A DNA stretch of 64,000 nt. Source: Neckera pumila (taxonomy: Eukaryota > Streptophyta > Bryopsida > Hypnales > Neckeraceae). The position numbers and the translations under genes were made by a program. Location: NCBI GenBank assembly GCA_963969595.1, contig OZ018416.1:4666065-4730064 (forward strand). The letters run 5' to 3'. The notes below the pieces were generated by a model. The model saw nothing but the letters and a program-made list of their open reading frames with translations. It was not told the origin of the DNA and searched no databases. Below, in pieces: positions 59,538-64,000 of the stretch. Numbering within the stretch: the stretch's first letter is position 1; the number at the start of each line of letters is the position of its first letter.

Positions 59538-60429
59538 CCCCTAAGGGCCCAAAGTCCCCTTGGGGGAAACTTGAGATTTCGGACAAGTTCCTTGAATGTG
59601 GATTTTTGACATGATTTTCTGAAACTTTTTGTGAGCGTGTAGTTTGTCAAGAGCTTTGCGTACATATGTGTTTCATAGAAATCCGACATGATTTGTAGAA
59701 GTTACGATGTTGTTTACCATCAGAGCAGTTTGCAGGGCAGCTGGGGCAGCAAAATTACCGTTTGACTGTACAGGGGCAGCAGTAGTGATAAAAAGAATGG
59801 AGGAGGGGAGGGCTGCTTCCCTTTCTACAAGGACTGCCCAGTCCAGAACCTTGTATTGAGGCCGCTGCAGACTTCTGTTGCTCATAAAAACCTCAAATTT
59901 TTCACTTTTTTCAAAAAAAAATTCTCCTGCTTGTCAAGTACAAGTAAATCTTTCTATCCACCGTTCGGATTTTCAATATCTATAAGCATGTGGTGGGAAA
60001 ACTGATTTGAAGATGGTCTAGTGCATTGTCATTTTCTGGGACATTGTGGCATTACAAGTTTTTTTTCCATGTGTTAGGTATGTTGGATTCATCTGAAAAT
60101 TGGTATGCATATGCCTAACTTCATTACCTATAAGAAAAAAATTTAATCCTATGGTGTATAGTGCAAAAAATTTCAACACAAGGTGGTCAAAGGCATCTGA
60201 AATTCTGGGGCATAGTGGAAAAAAAAAAAACTTTGACTTTGAATGCCAATATCTCTCAATTCATACGGTGAAACCTCACAAAATTTTCTCATCTTCTCAT
60301 ACAAGTTAGCTTGAAAATCCAATGGTTATATTTTCAAAAAATGTATTTTCAAAACTTCGGCAACAAACGTAGCAAAAAGGGTTATTTTTAGTGATTTTGG
60401 AGCCAAAAAATGGCTTGGGTCTTTAGGGG
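59538..60429. mobile_element. TTAA-flanked element, group III, 892 bp
   Basis: Ends are CCCCTAAGGGCCCAAAGTCC and GGGTCTTTAGGGG, flanked by TTAA at 59534-59537 and 60430-60433. Internal text (GGGCAGCTGGGGCAGC, 'ccgttcggattttcaatatc', 'ggtatgttggattcatctg') differs from groups I and II, but both end regions follow the same layout. Its right TTAA is also the left TTAA of the next element. Confidence 0.85.
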
Positions 60430-60433
60430 TTAA

Positions 60434-61360
60434 CCCCGAAAGTTCCATGACTATGTATTCACTAAAAATACTTCCAAACTGCCATGTTTAGTACAAGTAC
60501 CAAATTTTTTTTTTTTTTTTTTTTTTTGAGACATGTAACTGTAGGATCTTATAGTAAACTAGTTTTAGAAGATGTGGAAAAAATTTCAGAATTTTCCACC
60601 ATGCGGATTGGAAGATATTAGCATTTGAATTGGCAAAAATCCTTTTTTTGTCCCTGCGAAAATCAGGGCAGCTGCACTTCACAAGGTCACATTTGTTTGA
60701 AAAAATGTCCAAAATGGTGGTGCATCTTTGAATTCTTTTTCCTAAACAAGTTGGCTACATGCCTAAAATTTTTCAAATCATTTGATATTGTACAACATTT
60801 ACAAAAAAAATAGTAAGTAGAAAAAAGTAGAGAATGATCCAAAATACTAAACTATTAAGAATTTAATTAAAGGAATTGAAAAATGTCAATCCCAATGGTT
60901 GTAATGTTGTAATAAACAACCTACATCCTATGAATTTATTTTTTTCAGAAAATATTAAAAATTGAGTTAAATAAACAACTTCAAAGTTTATTTCAGAGTA
61001 GAGAATCTATAACTGCCTGCAAACTAAAAACCCTCATAACTTTTGACTCATTGGTAAAAATGGAATGATTCAAAGCTTTCCATGTATATATAACCCTAAA
61101 AAAACAATTTCAAATTTTTATTTTTGAAATAAGTGATTTTTTTTTATCTGTCCGAACTGCCCAATTACGAAAAAAAGTAACATATTTGGCCATAACTTTT
61201 GAATCCTATTTTCAAATGTCATGAAATTTAGTGCATATGAAAGATACTCCTTGCGCCCACCTTCTATTAAAATTTTAGCTTAAAATATGCAAATTTCTAG
61301 TCACACGTACCTGCCCAAAAATTTTATGTTGCCTAAAATTGCATGCTGGTCCTTTAGGGG
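60434..61360 (-). mobile_element. TTAA-flanked element, group I, 927 bp
   Basis: Ends are CCCCGAAAGTTCCATGAC and GGTCCTTTAGGGG, with TTAA at 60430-60433 (shared with the preceding element) and 61361-61364. Same internal order and orientation as 44545-45468. It contains a run of about 22 T near 60507. Non-coding. Confidence 0.9.
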
Positions 61361-61887
61361 TTAACTGTGCGATTTTAGGTGTAGTTACCTTAAAAGGATG
61401 CGGAGCATTTGTCTACCGAACACCTTAGCTTTTAATATATTTTATCGTCCTTTTTATAACTTTTAGAATATGGAGTCGATTTTAACTTTCGAGAAGACTT
61501 GACTTTGAGGGAAACATACCACTGTTATAACAAGGCCGCTGTCCTCCTCACGTTGGAAATATATTATGCTTTGCTAGATACCTAGGAGGGACTTGTTATC
61601 AATTCATTCAAGGATTGGGGGTGGCTAAAGAGCCATCAATAAGACAATATTGTTCACTGCACAAGGGTCTCATTTTCAAAAAGGCAAAAGCAATCCCTTC
61701 CTCATTGATACACAATGTTACGGTCCCAAGTGAGGAATGGACTTTTTTGTCCGCAATTCCAATACAATAGTAAAGGATGAAACGGCCAGCCGTGGAAAAT
61801 GTAGTCCCTCTTTCTCAAAAATAAATCCATGATACTCCCACAGCTCTCCCCAAGAATTCACGGATTTGTTGGGAGACAAAGGGTGTA

Positions 61888-62632
61888 GTCGTTCTAATCT
61901 GTTGAAACAACGTGCTGTTGCCACTAGGCCCTAGAGGAACCGCAGTCGTGGTCAATGGGAATCCTAAAACAGACTAGAAGTTGTTCGAGAAGCCATTGAC
62001 GTTGAATGTGATCATGCCCATGGCAGAATGGGAGGCCCACAAGTTCAGGACAGAAAAATGCAGTGATGTTTTGTATGTATGACACTTTGAACAAAACTTT
62101 GATTGGGTCAAATGGGCGTTTCTAAGAATGACAGGGTTGCTATGTCAAGAAATTACCTCACCCCAATTGCAATTTTAAAATTATAATGTAGGCATATAGC
62201 TTGAAGCTTCTAGTATTTTCAGTAAATACATTCACCAAAGTACTAATCTGTCGTTCTAATCTGTTGTTCTAATAGTCGTTCTAATCTGTTGAAACAACGT
62301 GCTGTTGTCACTAGGCCCTAGAGGAACCGCAGTCGTGGTCAATGGGAATCCTAAAACAGACTAGAAGTTGTTCGAGACGCCATTGACGTTGAATGTGATC
62401 ATGCCCATGGCAGAATGGGAGGCCCACAAGTTCAGGACAAAAAAATGCAGTGATGTTTTGTATGTATGACACTTTGAACAAAACTTTGATTGGGTCAAAT
62501 GGGCGTTTCTAAGAATGACGGGGTTGCTATGTCAAGAAATTACCTCACCCCAATTGTAATTTTAAAATTATAATGTAGGCATATAGCTTGAAGCTTCTAG
62601 TATTTTCAATAAATACATTCACCAAAGTACTA
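61888..62632. repeat. tandem duplication, 387-bp period
   Basis: 61888-62245 and 62275-62632 (358 bp) differ at only about six positions, for example gttgccac/gttgtcac and gacagggt/gacggggt. Copy 1 of the segment has a single equivalent near 24510-24850. The high identity marks it as the most recent visible rearrangement. Confidence 0.92.
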
Positions 62633-63032
62633 TATCTGCCTGATCTGCCAATCCATTGCCATGAGTGGCCGGGCCAGGGGATTGCTGGTGTAGTTTATGC
62701 TTAGGGAAAACACTGGAAATTTTTTATTTGCCATCCATGATTAAATTTGGAAATTTTGAATTCAAATTACCAATCAGAGGTTCCAAACTAATAAGGTAGG
62801 AGAGGTGATGAAATAAAAAATTAATGTGGCACCAACCAGGGCAAGTTTTTTTTTTCTGGCAATTTATCACCAAATTGTCAATCTCGTGAGCCACTGCGCC
62901 CTGCTCCCTCCAAATTCAGACCTTTCGTGGGAGGGCACACGGGGCTTCACTATTGATCTACAGTGCCTAAAAAAACCCGCTGAACCAGGGGGGGTATTTT
63001 TTACATTTACCCTTAACAAGGACAAAAAAATG

Positions 63033-63105
63033 GGGTCAATCCCCCCGGCCGAGAATCAAGGGTCAATCGCCCCTGGCCGGGAATCCGGGGTCAATCTATT
63101 TCTGG
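63033..63105. repeat. GGGGTCAATC triplet repeat, duplicate copy
   Basis: Three copies of the same GC-rich unit as at 25080-25180, with CCTGGCCGGGAATCC between the second and third. The third copy has decayed (ggggtcaatctatttctgg). Also part of a 130-codon plus-strand frame (62826-63218) that is not conserved in copy 1 and is probably not coding. Confidence 0.6.
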
Positions 63106-64000
63106 CGGTGTGGCTGGGCCCTGTTAAACTGCGTAATCCATCCCCACATTCTGCCATTTCTACTCTCCCTCTCGTCATGGACACAAGTTCCCAAGACAAG
63201 CTACGAATGGCCTCATAGCAGCACGCATTCACAATCTCCCTTGGAACTGATATTTTGTGTCTGCAACTATCTGCGAAGCTTCAAAGGTTCTGTGAATTCA
63301 ATGCAGAAGTTTGGATGGTGCAGATCTTGGTGGTGCAGCGGCGCACTTTCTCAAGACTGAGATTAAAGCAGGGCAATGTGGTTTGGCTGACTGCGTAGGT
63401 TCCGCGTACTTGCTCTTGGCCTGCAGTTTCAGGTGCTAAGCAGGATATTGGAATTGGCCGAAACTTGATGTAAGATGTAGCTAGAGTCTGGTGTAGAGGA
63501 CGGCAAGATTACAGACTAGATTATTTGGGGGGTCAGTCAATAGCTGGCAAGTAGTATGCAACTTAATACCGGCGATCTTCTCCTCCACTCACTAGACGAT
63601 TTGGGTCTCCGCTTCTTTGGCTGTGGCGGATGGGAGCTCTTTTGAAAAAATCCCAGTTCGAGGAGATCCGAGTGTAACGTCGTCGGCTTTAAATCTGTTG
63701 GTAAGAATTCCAGTCACTCTTTGTATGCGCTTCGTGAACCTCAGTATAACTTGTTTTATTCGGAAGCTTAGCCCCTGTGTGAAGTGTTGACTGCAATTTG
63801 TGATATGATTGTGCCATTTAGAATCGTACTGAGCTTGTAATCTAAGTTAGATTCACATTTGAGTTGCCTCTTGGATTCCCGTGCTTTGGATTCCTCTTGT
63901 AGCTGTAGCAAGTTCCCAGAGTTACTTGAGTAAGCGAACCATTACTATGGAGGATATATAGCTCTTCGGACCCAATTTCCGGTACTTAGAGTAGAGAATA

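Larger units (their letters stand above)
59279..61389. mobile_element. GGTAATTACACC-ended MITE in TTAA, hosting two nested elements
   Basis: The left end GGTAATTACACCTAAAATCA and the right end GATTTTAGGTGTAGTTACC are inverted over ~20 bp. TTAA lies at 59275-59278 and 61390-61393. Without the nested elements its own length is only about 280 bp. Copy 1 of the segment has the empty site at 24017-24020 ('gaggggTTAAaggcatg'). Its termini differ from CCCCTAAAG, so it is a second family using TTAA. Confidence 0.75.
57112..64000. repeat. segmental duplication, copy 2 (pairs with 21510-26013)
   Basis: Same order as copy 1, but lengthened by insertions private to this copy: 58184-59193, 59279-61389 (itself containing two TTAA-flanked elements) and a tandem duplication at 61888-62632. 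It lacks the foldback 21653-22963. At the window end it has reached the sequence that in copy 1 lies 592 bp before the lectin receptor kinase ATG. Confidence 0.85.

Noticed and set aside
62826..63218. 130-codon plus frame
   Set aside because: Not preserved in the duplicate near 25.07-25.35 kb; runs through the GC-rich repeat; probably chance.

Overview
The window looks like a repeat-dominated piece of a large, AT-rich land-plant nuclear genome. The evidence is a broken legume-lectin receptor-like kinase (a plant-specific family), a PIF/Harbinger transposase with its Myb/trihelix-like partner, a Ty1/copia reverse-transcriptase fragment, a Stowaway-type MITE and a gene of the plant 'putative transposon protein' type. 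I cannot fix the lineage; a gymnosperm would fit the old, nested repeats. I see no intact host gene, no tRNA or rRNA and no CRISPR.

Layout. 0-8.7 kb: decayed AT-rich repeats, minisatellites, a small TA-flanked inverted-repeat element (6060-6501) and LTR-like sequence with a TATA box. 8.7-18.3 kb: a PIF-type element with TAA duplications (10022-11267) abutting a ~7 kb Harbinger relic (11271-18289) that carries a dead transposase (+) and a Myb-like ORF1 (-). 18.3-20.9 kb and 38.6-40.4 kb: two copies of one duplicated segment. 21.5-26.0 kb and 57.1-64.0 kb: two copies of another duplicated segment; in the first copy it leads into the lectin receptor kinase pseudogene (26605-28623). 29-42 kb: hairpin and foldback repeats, MITEs and a second PIF-type copy (40658-41901). 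42.7-49 kb: LTR-like sequence, more repeats and a CACTA-like end. 49.25-54.1 kb: a minisatellite split by a copia RT fragment, itself split by a 3.9 kb TA-flanked inverted-repeat element that carries a ~677-codon reading frame. 54.3-61.4 kb: a dense run of TTAA-flanked elements.

The standout is a set of non-autonomous elements of ~0.55-1.3 kb. Their ends read TTAA-CCCCTAAAG...CTTTAGGGG-TTAA. Seven copies show TTAA on both sides, an eighth is a foldback with one decayed end, and a ninth keeps one end. They fall into at least three sequence groups with a shared end layout and are nested or abutting, sometimes sharing a single TTAA. A clean empty site is present in the window (18.6 kb filled, 38.66 kb empty). 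A 4-bp TTAA duplication is the signature of the piggyBac and Kolobok superfamilies, not of the usual plant MITE groups. No transposase for them is visible here.

Because the two duplicated segments carry different insertions, they act as internal controls that give the order of events: duplication, then independent insertions, then nesting, then a recent 387-bp-period tandem duplication.
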